64,000 nucleotides of DNA, from positions 52,396,339 to 52,460,338 of the forward strand of contig NC_133771.1 in the NCBI RefSeq assembly GCF_003597395.2, written 5' to 3'. This document shows, piece by piece, positions 46,201 through 57,585 of this stretch; position 1 is the first letter of the stretch; every line of letters starts with the position of its first letter. The notes below the pieces were generated by a model that was given only the letters and a program-made list of their open reading frames with translations, did not search any database and had not been told where the DNA came from. A program made the translations under genes and the position numbers. This stretch comes from Chelonoidis abingdonii (taxonomy: Eukaryota; Chordata; Testudines; Testudinidae).

Positions 46201-46723
46201 TTTAAAGGTTGTTTAAAAGTAGGCTGGAGTCTGAGGCCTTTAGGAAGTGTGTCCCCTGCATTTGTGCTTCTTTGTTTGGCCATTTACACTTACTGATTTT
46301 TAATTTTTATTTTATTTTTTTACAAAGAACCAAAAGCAAATAAAGGACAGTTCCTTCCCAAGATGAATTTTCTATAAAGGTTTATTAGGCGCATAAGAGT
46401 GCTTTGTGTTCATGTCATTTCACCTACCGTTTCATACATTCAGCTGCTTGGGAAGCACTGGAATGCCACATTTCTGAGTACTTCACAGTCCAGGAAGGGA
46501 ATAACCCTGCATGCATAGGAGTCAATTGGAGCTCTGCTATCGACTAGCATGGATGCAGATCAGCCAGAGGGGTAGTGAAACCAAAAAATCCAATTTCTAT
46601 TTGTATTACTCTCCTTCAATCATTTTATTTGCTCTCTACGTGAACCAGGCAAATAAAAATCAATCTTTGGAGAAAAAAAACACAAATGGATAACATGGAA
46701 AAGACCTACTAGCTTTGTCATAC

Positions 46724-46896
46724 CTTGTTCACAGAAGGTGCCAGTAGTTCCTAGAGGGCAGTGGCATGTGTATCCATCAGGCAATGGCACACAGGTAGCA
46801 CCTTTTCTACACAGATGTGGTGGGTTGTGCTCAGGATCACAAACTGAAACTGTCTCTGTGCAAAATGCTCCTTTCCATCCAGTGGGGCAGTCACAG
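46724..46896 (-). CDS. EYS: EYS exon (EGF-like modules)
   Basis: This 173-nt exon has acceptor ATTGTAG above 46896 and donor GTATGA below 46724. It begins with one base finishing a codon and ends with one base that joins the CC of the next exon (Ala). The 57 full codons encode the second half of one EGF-like module (CDCPTGWKGAFCTE) and a whole EGF-like module (CDPEHNPPHLCRKGATC ... CHCPLGTTGTFCEQ), with cysteine spacing standard for EYS. The frame is open. EGF modules of EYS act in the interphotoreceptor matrix and may carry O-glycans. No earlier EYS exon is found up to 64000, so the upstream intron exceeds 17 kb. Confidence 0.93.
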
Positions 46897-47948
46897 CTAC
46901 AATACATAAAAGAGGGGAAACAATGCAACATTATTACCCAAACAAATCAATGTTTCAGTAGCATTTGGAGTCAGCATTTTCAGACTCTGATGCCTAAAGT
47001 TAGGCAGCTAGATCAGAGGTTTTCAGTGGTGCTAAATAGCCAACTCTCTCATTGGATTGTATTTTTAGGCAGCTTAGTTTTAAAGCGTTAGCCCAAATTT
47101 ACATCATATTTGTTTTAGTCTAACAGCCTGGGATCACTGTTTGTATTTAATGGGACATTTGAATTTTTTATTATTTGTACTATGGTATTAGCATCCAGAA
47201 ACGCCAGCTAGTCTTGCATCTCCTTTTTGCTAGGTATTATACAAAACACAGAAGAAGGCAAGGTCCCTAACCCAAAAAACTTACAAGCTAAATTAAGAAA
47301 TGGCACAGAATGTAAGTGTAACAAAGAATAAGGGAGAAAGGGAAGATAATGAAGTGGACCCAAGGGAAAAGTAGTAAGATCAGGCCCTGTGGCTGCTTCT
47401 GAGCTAGCCAGTTAGTTGGCTGATTTCTTCTCAGAGGCAGAGCAGAAGTGGGATCTGGGGAAGGTTTTGAAGGAGGAGAGGGTAGGAGGGTTGCAGGGGA
47501 GTGAGGCCTGTGTCACAAGTTGTATATAGTGGCTAGTTGCAGTCATTAATGCCATCATCAAACTGAGGGAAAAGGTAAGTGTCTGCTGGCCTTTCACACC
47601 TCTGTATTTAATTAGAGCCAGGGGAATCACTGAGATCAAACAAGAAAAACAAACCATCCTGTTGGTTGTCCATATTAAAGTCATTCTGAGTGTTGTAGAG
47701 CTTGTAAAATCCAAAAACACACTAGATACAGAGATTTAAAAATGGACCTTCTCCTTGAAAGCAGAATTCTTTTAAATAGTTTAAATGCATTAAATCAATT
47801 TGCATTTTATCATCCACTGGCAGTTTTATGACCTGTTATAGCCATAGTGCTCTCAGGATATTAGAAAGAGAAAATGGGTAAGGTAATATCTTTTACAGGT
47901 CCAAAATTCTGTTGGTGAAAGAGACAAACTTGTGAGCTACACAGACAG

Positions 47949-48229
47949 AGCTTAATTTGTGCCAGGGCTTGCCAGAGCTGAGCCCTGGCACCTCTAGGCT
48001 TGGCAGTTCATAGCCCCAGCACTTCTGGGCTCCTGGCCAGCAGCCTCTACTCTCTGAAGGCAGCATCTCTGCCAGCAGCAGCACAGAAGTAAAGTAGCAA
48101 TACCATACCATGCCACCCTTATTTTTGCACTGCTGCCAGCAGCTGCACTGCCTTCAGAACTGAGTCTCTGGCCAGCAGCCGCCCAGCTTGAGCTCTGGCA
48201 CCTCTTTCATTTCAAATTAAACATTGTAC
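47949..48229. repeat. Possible short inverted-repeat element
   Basis: The left GCTTAATTTGTGCCAGGGCT and the right complement GTTTAATTTG...GGTGCCAGAGCT share two blocks in inverted order. The core is GC-rich with CAGCAG-type sequence and no gene. Target duplication was not identified. Confidence 0.4.
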
Positions 48230-48293
48230 CCAGAGTTGTTCTTCTTCGTCTCACTTTGTTTCAGATTTATGACATGTCAGTGTTTCTCTAAAT

Positions 48294-48721
48294 AAGGGGT
48301 GGGCAAACTTTTTGGTCCAAGGGCCACATCTGGGTATGGAAATTGTATGGCAAGCCATGAATGCTCATGAAATTGGGAGTTGGGGTGAGGGCTCCAGCTG
48401 GGGTGAGGGCTTGGGAGGGGCCAGAAATGAAGACTTCAGGGTGCGAGAGGTGGCTCCGGGTTGGGGTGTGGGTCGGGGGTGTGGGCTCCGACTGGGGGTG
48501 TAGGCGAGTGGGAGGGGTTCAGAAGGTGGCCAGTGGGAGCTGCGGGTATGGCGCTTGGGGTGGGGGCAGTGTGTGGATTTCCCTGTCTGCCCCTACACGT
48601 AGGAGCCAGAGGGGGGACATGCTACTGCTTCCAGGAGCTGCTCTCTGGCAGGAATTGAGATCCAGGTTAAAACACCTGAAGGGCCAGATGCATCCCCCGG
48701 GCAGTAGTTTGCCCACCCCTG
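48294..48721. mobile_element. hAT-type non-autonomous element (428 bp), 8-bp duplication
   Basis: CTCTAAAT is directly repeated at 48286-48293 and 48722-48729. Between them are ends (A/C)AGGGGTGGGCAAACT and its complement. The interior is G-rich, with repeated GGGGTGxGGGCTCCGxxTGGGG-like units, similar to the interior of the element at 33668-34066. There is no transposase. The 8-bp duplication and end sequence place it in hAT. Confidence 0.9.
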
Positions 48722-50620
48722 CTCTAAATGGTTATTGGTTGCCTGTAAAAATCAAGGCCAAGAATAGAACATAGATTCTGACTGGTCCTTTTCTCAGGCT
48801 TTTGTTTTTGTCCCTCTTGGACATTAGTTCAGACTTGCTGAGCTACATTGTCTCCATCAATCAACTCACAGCTTCTAAGCAAAGGGCATCCATGAATCTT
48901 TGAAACAGTGGCAAGATCTATATCCTTATCTCAGGTACGATCTGTAACTATTTTTCATTTCCTAGACATTTCGCAAACATGGCACAGTACTTCTATTATT
49001 GTTTCTTTAAACCTTCAGGGCAAAGGACAACAGGTAAGCAAGCCACTGCCTGCAACCTCTTCACAGTGCTAAACGGCTACCTAAAATTAAGGGGAAAAGA
49101 GGACAAGATTTCACAGTAACAAAAGCACCTCAATCCATCAGAGTCGAACATTAGGGTATTTTCTCTCTCACCCTTAACCCTTGTGCTTTGATGCATAGAA
49201 ACTATTGAGGCGGGAAAGTAATTTAGCTTCCTAAGTGGCAGATAGAAATGTCGGTTTCCTGTGCTATGATGGACTAAGGACCTGAAAACTGTGGCTGCAC
49301 TTGCTGGGACTCATAGGAGGGATTTTTTTTTCTCTTCCCCCTCCCTGCACACCATATGTCTTTTTGACACTCATATATCAGAACATTTTCTTGCAATGTA
49401 AAAGTGAAATACTAGATCTATTGATTTAAATGGGACTAAACCTACTTGCATGAGGGTTGAATTTGATCAGCTTCCTTCTTCCATACATGTCAAGTGTCAT
49501 GAACACACATCACCCCATATCAATGGTATTACAGATGTGCCTCAGCTTAGCAATTTGATTGTAGATTTGCATCCAGACTTTCCCAAAGTTCAGAGTTGTG
49601 TGGATTTTGGGTTCTGGTTCAGGCACATACTAGAGAGAGGTACAACTCACAAAGTTTGGATTTGGAAGCAAATTCAAAATTGGCCACACTTTAGGGAGGC
49701 AAGTGAAGAAGTGTTTGGGATCAGTCTGTCTCTCCTGATTAGTAATGAGTAGACCTTCCAAGAGTCAGAACTCAGCTTAAGTGCAGAGAAACTGATACAA
49801 TTTCTGATCCTTAACTATATTATCTGAATCATTGCTGGCGTCCTGTCTCCCCACACAACAGGTACCACCAACTTCTCTCACCATCTAACTCCTCTCCATC
49901 CGGCAGACCTGGGGTTTCATCTATATCCTGCTCTTGTTTGTTTTGTTTTCTGGGGTGGAGAGGGAGAAATGCAGTGGCTTGCTATTTCATCACTGCCTGG
50001 ATTTCTCAGGCCTTTCCTTTCTCATTTCTGTTTCTTTAAGAGTTAGGCAGATGGTTGCGGGCTAGCAGACTCCTCCACAATCCTGCTTCTTTAGGTTTTG
50101 TGAGGGGCGGCAACTTCATGTGCCCATTTCCCACAACTCTATCATTTTGTGGTGGCATATTCTGGAGTGCAGGAAGTCTCCCTATTTGTAGGTTCTTCTC
50201 CATACAATTGAAACTTTGCAAATATGCTTCAGGGCACATTGGGTAATTTTGCAATATCCTGTTTTGCAGGGGGACTTCATTCTAAGACCTGGTCTACGCT
50301 AGTCTGTTATTTCAGAATTAGCCAAGTTAATTTGGAAAAAAAAAGATTTCGTCCACACGGCTAAACTGGTTTTTTCAATTCAAAGGACACTTTAATCCAA
50401 TTTCTGTACTCCACGTCGGCAAGTGGAGTAGCACTTAAATCGAGATCACAATCCCAGGTTAAAGGTATTGTGGATGCAATTCGATGTTATTGGCCTCTGG
50501 GAGCTATCCCAGAATGCTCCCTTGTGGCCGCTCTGGACAACACTCTCAACTTCGATGCATTAGCCAGGTGGGCAGGAAAAGCCCCAGGAACTTTTGAATT
50601 TCATTTCCTGTTTGGTCACC

Positions 50621-51224
50621 ATGAGCACAGGTGACTGTCAGCCCAGTCCACCATCACAGGCGACCATGCAGAGTCCACCACCACAAGAGATCACGCAGTC
50701 CCTGATTCACAGACGAGCTCCAGCATGGTCCAAACGGGAGGTATTGGATCTCATCGCATGTTGTGGAGATGAGTCTGTTATGGCAGAACTACATTCCAAA
50801 AAAGGAACTCAAATACGTGCGCTAAAGGGACATGGTGGAAAAAGGCTACTCCAGGGACACAGAGCAGTGTTGAACAAAAATCAAGGAGCTCAGGCAAGTG
50901 TACCAAAAAGCCTGGGAGGTGAACGGGCACTCTGGGTCACAGCCCTATACATTCTGCTTCTACTGTGATCTGCATTCAATTATGGGGGGTGACGCCACCA
51001 CTACCCCACCACTGTCCATGGACACCTGCAAGATGGGAGTTGCATGGAGCGAGGAGGAAGAGTCACTGGAGGATGAAGAGGAAGAGGAGGAGGACAGTGC
51101 ACAGGTGGCAAGTGAGGATCTGTTTTCTCCTCTAGCCAGGAACTATTCTTAACATTGGAGCCAAGAGCCTCGCCCCACTCCCAAGGTGGGCTTCTGGACC
51201 ATGACCCTGGAGAAGGTACTTCTG
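50621..51224 (+). pseudogene. Harbinger Myb/SANT-like protein, exon 1 (frameshifted)
   Basis: ATG at 50621 (MSTGDCQPSPPS) opens the same protein as in copy 1: RAPAWSKREVLDLIACCGDE at about residues 34-53 is the Myb-like first helix. A frameshift near 50810 and another near 50935 break it. The acidic region EEEESLEDEEEEEEDS follows in a later frame. The exon ends at 51224 before GTGAGT. Compared with copy 1, which stays open, this copy is older or has drifted longer. Confidence 0.75.
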
Positions 51225-51335
51225 GTGAGTGAGAGCCTGATCAGAGCCATGTGGTGGGAGGTGGGAGAACCCAGCTGCACTGAGCTGTTTGCGTTTAGTT
51301 TAAAGGGCTCATCCCTGCTCAGAGCCTCATTGGAG

Positions 51336-51384
51336 CCACGGGGTGGGTACGGGGGGAGGGGGAGGAGGGAAGGGGAGGGGTGTT
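51336..51384 (+). other. G-run cluster in Harbinger intron
   Basis: Seven or more runs of three to six G occur in about 49 bases in the intron of the Myb-like gene. This would allow a G-quadruplex. A function is not known. Confidence 0.4.
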
Positions 51385-51652
51385 GTGTAAAACAATCATC
51401 CCAGAGAGCATGCAGGCCCTCCTTTTATATGGCAAACGCACCAGGCATTGCTTGCTATGGGAAAGGGAGCCCGGCAGTTTGAAAGCATTGAAATGAATGT
51501 AGAAGAAGCAGAACCCCGCGTGCCTCTAAGCTGCCTGCAAGCTGAATTCTGTTGCCTGGCCATGTGTGATGGCTTACTCACACCAAAGGGTCCCCTTTGT
51601 TCTCTGAAATGTATCTTTTAAAATACTACCCTCCCTTTTTCTCCTCCCGCAG

Positions 51653-51990
51653 GTGCAAATGTTTCAACATGGCCCCTATCTACTCCATCCCAGAGGCTGG
51701 TCCAGATTAGAATGTGGAAAAAATGAACTCGGGACGACATGTTCGCTGAGCTCATGCAGTCCTCCTATACTGATAGGGCCAAGATGAATGCATGGAGGCA
51801 AACAATTGCAGTGTCCTGTAAAGCATTATAGGAACACGAAGAGAGGAGGGACACGCGCGATGAGAGCAGGCAGGACACTATGGTCAAGCTCATGGGGGAG
51901 CAAATTGACATGCTCTACTGTACAGTGGATCTAATGTGAGAAAGGCAGCAAGACCAAAGACTGCCGCTGCAGCCCCCGTTTAAACACCCT
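51653..51990 (+). pseudogene. Harbinger Myb-like protein, exon 2
   Basis: The intron 51225-51652 has GTGAGT at its start and a pyrimidine-rich CCCGCAG at its end. The joined codon (G|GT, Gly) keeps the frame, which continues through STPSQRLVQIRMWKK, a TGA, then TRDDMFAELMQSS and a charged EHEERRDTRDESRQDTM coiled segment with two further stops. The layout matches copy 1 at 11514-11968, confirming the two-exon gene. Confidence 0.72.
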
Positions 51991-52394
51991 CCCTTCTCTC
52001 CAAATTCCATAGCCTCCTCACCCAGACACCCAAGAACACAAGGTGGGAGGCTATGGGGACCCACACATTCATTCCCAGAGGGATCGGCCAAGCAACAGAA
52101 AGCTGGCATATGCAAACTTTTGATTTGGTTTCTGGATTTGTCCTTCCCTCCTCCTCCACCACCCAACCCAATACCCTCCCATCTCCCGGTCTACCTTCTG
52201 ATTTCTTTCAGTGTGTTGTGCAACAAATAATAAAGAACAATTTTTAAACAATTTAGACTTTATTTCCTTTCACATATATATGGGGGGCTAGTAACCTCAA
52301 GAGAAACAAACACAACTGTCATACCATACCCTGGTCAGTCATGAAACTGGCTTTCAAAGCTTCTCTGATATGCAGCACACCCTGCTGAGCTCTT

Positions 52395-53770
52395 CTAATT
52401 GCCCTGTTGTGCGAAATTGGCCATCAGGTGAGTTGCCTCAACCTCCCATCCCACCATAAACATCTCCCCCTTACTCTCACAGATATTGTGGAGCACACAA
52501 CAAGCAGCAATTACAATTGGAATATAGGTTGTGCTGAGATCTAACCAAGTCAGTAAACTGCGCCAGAGCCCTTTCAAACATCCCAAAGCACATTCTACCA
52601 CCATTCTGCACTTGCTTAGCCTATAGTTGAACTGCTCCTTACTACTGTCCAGGGTGCCTGTGTACAGCTTCATGAGCCATGGCATTAAGGGGTAGGATGA
52701 GTCCCCAGGGATAACTATAGGCATTTCAACATCCCCAACAGTAATTTTCTGGTCTGGGAAGTAAGTCCCTTCCTGCAACTGTTCAAACAGACCAGAGTTC
52801 CTGAAGATGCAAGCATCATGCCTCTTTCCTGGCCATCCCACATTGATGTCAGTGAATCGTCCCTTGTGATCTACCAGTGCGTGCAGCACCATGGAAAAGT
52901 ACCCCATGCAGCAGAGGTGGCTCCAGGTACCAGCCTGCCAAGCGTGTGCCTGGGGCGGCAAGCCATGGGGAGCGCCCTGCTGGTCGCCGCGAGGGCAGCA
53001 GGCAGGTTGCCTTCAGTATCATGCCTGCGGAAGGTCCGCTGGTCCCGTGACTTCGGTGGACCTCCCGCAAGCGTGCCACCGAATCCACGGGACTGGGGAC
53101 CTCCCACAGGCAAGCCACTGAAGGCAGCCTGCCTGTTGTGCTTGGGGCGGCAAAATACCTAGAGCCACCCCTGTCTTGTGGTTTATGTACTGGCCGCCCC
53201 GGTGTGCTGGGGCCAAGATAGGAATATGTGTTCCGTCTATCACCCCACTGCAGTTAGGGAATCCCAGCGTATTAAAGCCATCCACAATGGTCTGCACGTT
53301 TCCCAGAGTTACTACCCTTGATAACAGCTGGTCAATGATTGTGCTGGCTACTTGCAGCACAGCATCCCCTACAGTAGATTTGTGCACTCCAATCTGATTC
53401 CCGACTGACCTGCAGCTGTCAGGTGTTGCAAGAGTCCACAGTGCTATGGCCACTTGCTTCTCACTGTAAGGGCTGCTCTCATTTTGATGTCTTTGCACTT
53501 CAGGGCAGGGGACAGCAGGTCACAAAGTTCTATGGAAGTGGCCCTACACATATGAAAGTTTCGTAGCCACTGGGAATCATTCCACACCTGCAACACTATA
53601 TGGTCCCACCAGTCTGTGCTTGTTTCCCGGGCTCAGAATAGGCGTTCAACGGGATGAAACTGGCCCAGTGCCACTATGATCTCCCAGTCGCCACATGCCG
53701 TGCTTCTAGGAACGTCTGTGTCCATATCCTCATTGGTATAGTAATTACACTGTCGTCGCTTCCTTGCCCG
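52395..53770 (-). pseudogene. Harbinger DDE transposase, copy 2 (split by a MITE)
   Basis: The minus-strand N-terminal half (to about 53172) has TPDSCRSVGNQIGVHKSTVG (helix-turn-helix) and GVIDGTHIP with the first catalytic Asp. After a hAT MITE at 52916-53171 the frame resumes (52961-52395; 52915 onward is element sequence) with [14 protein letters not shown], the second Asp in [19 protein letters not shown] and the third acidic residue in RMVVECALG. The C-terminal half is open for more than 170 residues. The N-terminal end near 53500-53770 is frameshifted. It has the DDE triad of the family but is split, so inactive. The copy confirms where copy 1 is broken. Confidence 0.86.
52916..53171. 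mobile_element. hAT-like MITE inside the transposase
   Basis: The ends CAGAGGTGGCTCCAGGTA and the complement CAGGGGTGGCTCTAGGTA are inverted repeats with 16 of 18 matching positions. The GC-rich core has no gene of its own. Transposase similarity stops at one end and resumes at the other (H-K-G-Y-F). An 8-bp duplication is not clear. Confidence 0.7.
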
Positions 53771-53919
53771 GTTTTACAAGTACTGCACATACTGATGGAT
53801 AATACGTGAGATATTTACAATGGTCAAAAGTGCAGTGGAGATCTGAGCGGGCTCCAAGCTTGCTGTGCTATGGTGCCTGCACAGGTAATCCTGGAAAAAG
53901 GGTGCAAAACATAGGAGAG

Positions 53920-54230
53920 CTGTTCAGTTCAAGATGGCCAATAAAAGGCGGTAAGTGGTTGTCTTCTGTAGCTTTCACAGACTCAGCAAGCTCGCTAGAG
54001 CTGCAAGAGGGTGAAAGCAGAGTTTGCAGCGAAAGTGTGAGAAAATTTTGTGGCGGAAGCTGTGTGGCTCAGTTCACGATGGCCAAAAAATGGCGGAGAA
54101 TTGTTGCCTTCTGTAGCTTGCACACAAGCCCAGAACAGACAACATGGAAAAATTAGCTAGCGATGCAAGAACAAGAGAGCAGAGTTTGCGGTGGAAGCTG
54201 TGCTGCTCGGTTCATGGTAGCCAAAAAAAG
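53920..54230. repeat. Degenerate tandem repeat, about 140-bp period
   Basis: The block GTTCAxGATGGCCAA recurs at about 53926, 54072 and 54210 (spacing about 145 and 138 bp), each followed by a GGCGG/GGTGG-type purine stretch and preceded by a GCAGAGTTTGC..GAAGCTGTG-type block in the last two units. It lies upstream of the transposase gene in Harbinger copy 2, between it and the element end. Confidence 0.65.
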
Positions 54231-54427
54231 GTGGGAAATGGTTAGATAAAAAAGGAGATAGAAAGACAAGAGGACATGTGAGGTGGATTCATAATACCAG
54301 GAGACAGGCAGTGCACTGTACTGCCCCATCTGCTGGCAGTATGGCATCTGCTGTACCTTTCACACAGGGAAGAGCGAGTGACAGCACACACCCAGAAACA
54401 CCATCATGCAGTGGGAGCTTAACCCAC

Positions 54428-55160
54428 TGTCAAGGTTCCTTCCCCACTCTGAACTTTAGGGTACAGATGTGGGGGACTTGCATGAGAAGCTCTAAGCTCA
54501 ATTACTAGCTTAGATCTGGTCTGGCTGCCACCATTCACAAGCACTCCCTTCTTTGGGTAGCCTTGAGAAACTTCGCCAATTTCCTGGTGAACACAGATCC
54601 AAACCCCTTGGATCTTAAAACAAGGAGAAATTAACCATCTCCCTTCCTTTCTCCCACCAACTCCTGGTGGATCCAGATCCAATCCACTTGGATCTAAAAA
54701 CAAGGAAAAATCAATCAGGTATTAAGAAAAAAGGCTTTTAATTAAAGAAAAGAAAGGTAAAAGAAAACCCTCTGGGAGAGATTAGCATACCAGCTACTCT
54801 CACAGACAATAGATTCAAAACACAGAGGATGTTCCCCTGGGTAAAAACTTAGTATACCAATGAAAATACCCAAATACCCAATTTGATTCTACCTCTAATT
54901 GCACAAGACAGGTTACAAAGAATAAACTTAAACCTATTTATTCCTTTCTAAAACTTACTATTCTGATAAGAGGCTGGTTTCTTGATCTTTTTCACTCAAG
55001 CTGAAACTGAGACTCTAAACAAAGGAAAACTTCCCTCCTTCCTTTTGAAACATCTTGTTTCCCCATTGGTTCCTCTGGTCAGGTGTTAGCTAGGCTAGGT
55101 GAACTTCTTAACCCTTTACAGGTAAAAGAGGCATTAACTCTTAACTATCTGTTTATGATA
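54428..55160 (-). mobile_element. Solo LTR, family A, with perfect 5-bp duplication
   Basis: CCCAC is present at 54423-54427 and 55161-55165. On the minus strand the LTR begins TATCATAAACAGATAG (the second base changed from TG) and ends ...GGAACCTTGACA. It is 733 bp with no internal genes, so it is a recombined solo LTR. It interrupts Harbinger copy 2. Confidence 0.88.
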
Positions 55161-56792
55161 CCCACGATTCCAGAGTGCAGCAGGGACTGCGGGAACTGTG
55201 GGATAGCTTCCTACAGTACACTGCTCCGACATTTGATGCTAGCCTTGGTACTGTGGACGCACTCTGCCGAATTCACGTGCTTTGGTGGGGACACACAACA
55301 CCAAAAGTATAAAATCGCTTCCGAAAATTAGAACAGAATAAGTTTGAATTAATTTCATACTATAGACGTACTGCACAAGGCAGATGTGGGGGAGCAGGCC
55401 CATCAGAAGGAGAAAGGAGATCTCAAACACACAACCCCAAAGATCACTTTGGACTGATGGATCCTGGAAGTCTCAGATACAGGTTAAAGTTTTGTTAACG
55501 TTTGCACTTTGGTTGATATTTCAGGGTGTCGTATTTTTCTGAAACAGTTCACCCAGCCCTGCCACTTACATACCTGACAACACCCTTAACACACAGTCTT
55601 AATACCCTCCTACAGTGATTTCAGAGGCTTAAGGGACCATACTGGGGACCAAATTCAGCCCTGAAGTAAGCAGCACAAGTCCTGTTTGAGTCAAGGAGAG
55701 CTGGGCCTCTCTATGTCACTGCCAAATTGAGACCCATAAGTAAAGTATAATGTATCTAATCTATTCAGTATCTTTCAAAATGTCTCTCTATTAATTTAAT
55801 ACAACTCTATATCATAGAAGCTTGTGAAATTGTGTTGCATTTGCTGGCACCTACATGGCAGTAAGCTACAAGGTGTAATATTGTCCCCTATGCCTTGTGG
55901 CTTTTTCTGAAGTTCTTAGAACAGCTCCTTACATTAAACACATCTTCCTGCATCACAGAGCATCTTTGGAAATGTGTCTTGTTAGACAGGAATGTGAATC
56001 AAAGAAAACAAGTCATAGTTAATCACAAACAAATACCCCCAGGGATCCTCTCATATTTACTCAAACTCTAACAGGTGAAATAAGTCACTGTTTAAACCCT
56101 AAAAGTCATGAGATCAAGGCTTTACTCAGTAAGAATGATTCATATATTATTGTACATTAATTCAATTTGATTGCAAATTTCTTCTCTTTAGGATAAGAGG
56201 CTCTTAAATATTAATCATACATTTGTGAAAGGAATTTAGAAAGATGTCAAGAAGCATGTATAATTTATTAGAAAGCAGCTCTGTACATTACTTCTTGAAT
56301 AGTAGGCATACATCATCTGTGTTAGGCTAGGACACAACTATGCAATTTGCAGTAATTAGGGATGGGAAGATTTTATAAAACCCCGAGAACCTCCTCTATG
56401 AACCTTCTGTATGGTTTTTGGAACTTGGAAACAGTCTACGGATCAGATATACTACACGGCATCACAGCAGCAAAATTTTTGGCCATATTGTGATAATTTT
56501 ATGTTGAATAGAATTTTATATCATGAGTAATCACACTGAAATCAATGGGGCAATTCTGAGGTAAGGCACAACCTAAACTGAGTAAGCATATTTCAATCTG
56601 ACCCAGAGAAAGGTATCCTGGGAAATAAAAAGTTATAATCTGAAAAAAGCCAAAGCTGAACTGACATAGTCAGCACCTCCCCTATTTTCAGAGAAAGACT
56701 GAAGAAAATCTCTCAACTTTTTCTCTACTAGATCTTTCCACATTTATTCCTATTCACTGTGCATCTTCGTGATGTAGGTTCATCTTATTAAT

Positions 56793-56915
56793 ACACACAC
56801 ACACACACGTTTTGTAAACATATTGACAACAGTTATTTTTGATATATTTACAATACATATATATGTATATATAAAAATATCATAAATATATATCATATAA
56901 ATATATTTTGTAAAT
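56793..56915. repeat. CA repeat and AT-rich tract
   Basis: About eight CA units at 56793-56808 are followed by alternating TATA/ATAT-rich DNA to about 56915. It is simple-sequence DNA adjacent to the LINE fragment. Confidence 0.75.
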
Positions 56916-56989
56916 ATATCAACAACAGTGTGCAGGAACCTAAGAGATTTTAAAAATCCAGACTCTGGATTTACAAATTTAAGGTTTAA

Positions 56990-57392
56990 TTTCTTCAGAC
57001 TGTGATCTCTGATGTGCACGTGAATGTTTTGCTGCCTAGTGTGAAGCAGCTGCAGAGAATCTGCACCTCCAAATCAGAGGTCATGGTCTTGTCCCAGAAG
57101 AGAGTAGACTGTTCTCTCCAGGTAAGAGGGGAGCAGCTGCCTCTAGTGGAATAGTTCAAGTACCGAGGGGTCTTGTTCCCAAATGATGATAAGCAGAAGA
57201 TCAACCAGCAGACTGGTGTGGCGGTGGCAGTGATGCAGGCACTGTACCAATCCATGGCAGTGAAGCAGGAGCTGAGTTCTCAAATGAAGCTCCTGATTTA
57301 CAGGTTGATCTATGTCCCCATCCTCAGCTATGGTCATGAACTTTGGGTAATGACCGAAAGGATGAGATGCTGAGTACCAGCAGTGGAAATGA
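56990..57392 (+). pseudogene. Non-LTR retrotransposon reverse transcriptase, 5' part of split copy
   Basis: Translation through several stops gives the C-terminal domain of a LINE reverse transcriptase: FKYRGVLFPND, AVMQALYQSMAVKQELS, LLIYRLIYVPILSYGHELWVMTERMR and AVEMRFF. It stops where the DIRS copy begins and resumes at 60238. The LINE family resembles Rex1/Babar-type or a related clade; I could not fix it further. It is the oldest layer of this nest. Confidence 0.7.
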
Positions 57393-57431
57393 GGTTCTTC
57401 TTCAAGTGCTTGCTCATATCAATTCCAAGGG

Positions 57432-57585
57432 GACAGGGAGGGATAACTCAGGGGTTTGAGCATTGGCCTGCTAAACCCAGGGTTGTGAGTTCAACCTTGA
57501 GAAGACTATTTACAGATTTGGGGATTGGTCCTGTTTTGAGCAGGGGGTTGGACTAGATGATTTCCAGAGGTTCCTTCCAACCCTT
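57432..57585 (+). repeat. tRNA-derived SINE, left part (interrupted by LTR-B)
   Basis: The GATAACTCAGGGGTTTGAGC and GTTGTGAGTTCAACC blocks are boxes A and B. The body matches the SINE at 33433. The CR1-like tail is cut after CCTTCCAACCCTT and continues at 58216 (TATTCTATGA). Confidence 0.85.

Larger units (their letters stand above)
23084..46723 (-). other. EYS: EYS intron (23.6 kb), repeat-rich
   Basis: Donor GTATGA at 46723 and acceptor AG at 23084 bound this intron on the minus strand. It holds the palindromic Penelope-like element, the minus-strand DIRS, SINE and hAT/Harbinger pieces, the long CR1, the DDE-like gene and a MIR, listed separately. In 23084-24333, 26151-28229 and 34556-37231 I see no gene or named repeat, only AT-rich DNA with short simple repeats (for example near 35495-35515). 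Confidence 0.85.
50286..55374 (+). mobile_element. PIF/Harbinger DNA transposon, copy 2 (about 5.1 kb with insertions)
   Basis: The left end GACCTGGTCTACGCTAG follows TAA (50283-50285). The right end is decayed around 55350-55374 but retains an inverted TAGTATGAAATTAATT-like block. A Myb-like gene lies on the plus strand and the transposase on the minus strand, the same divergent pairing as copy 1 but with the element in opposite orientation. A hAT MITE (52916-53171) and a solo LTR-A (54428-55160) are inserted in it. It is inactive. Confidence 0.82.

Noticed and set aside
47412..47720. Possible additional EYS exon on the minus strand
   Set aside because: The translation lacks the cysteine spacing of EGF or the blocks of laminin G, and no matching splice phases are visible.
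48361..48774. 137-residue plus-strand frame
   Set aside because: It runs through the G-rich interior of the hAT element and out over its end, crossing the target duplication; no domain.
52849..53162. Several overlapping frames of 76-114 residues
   Set aside because: They cover the GC-rich MITE inserted in the Harbinger transposase; no gene is implied.
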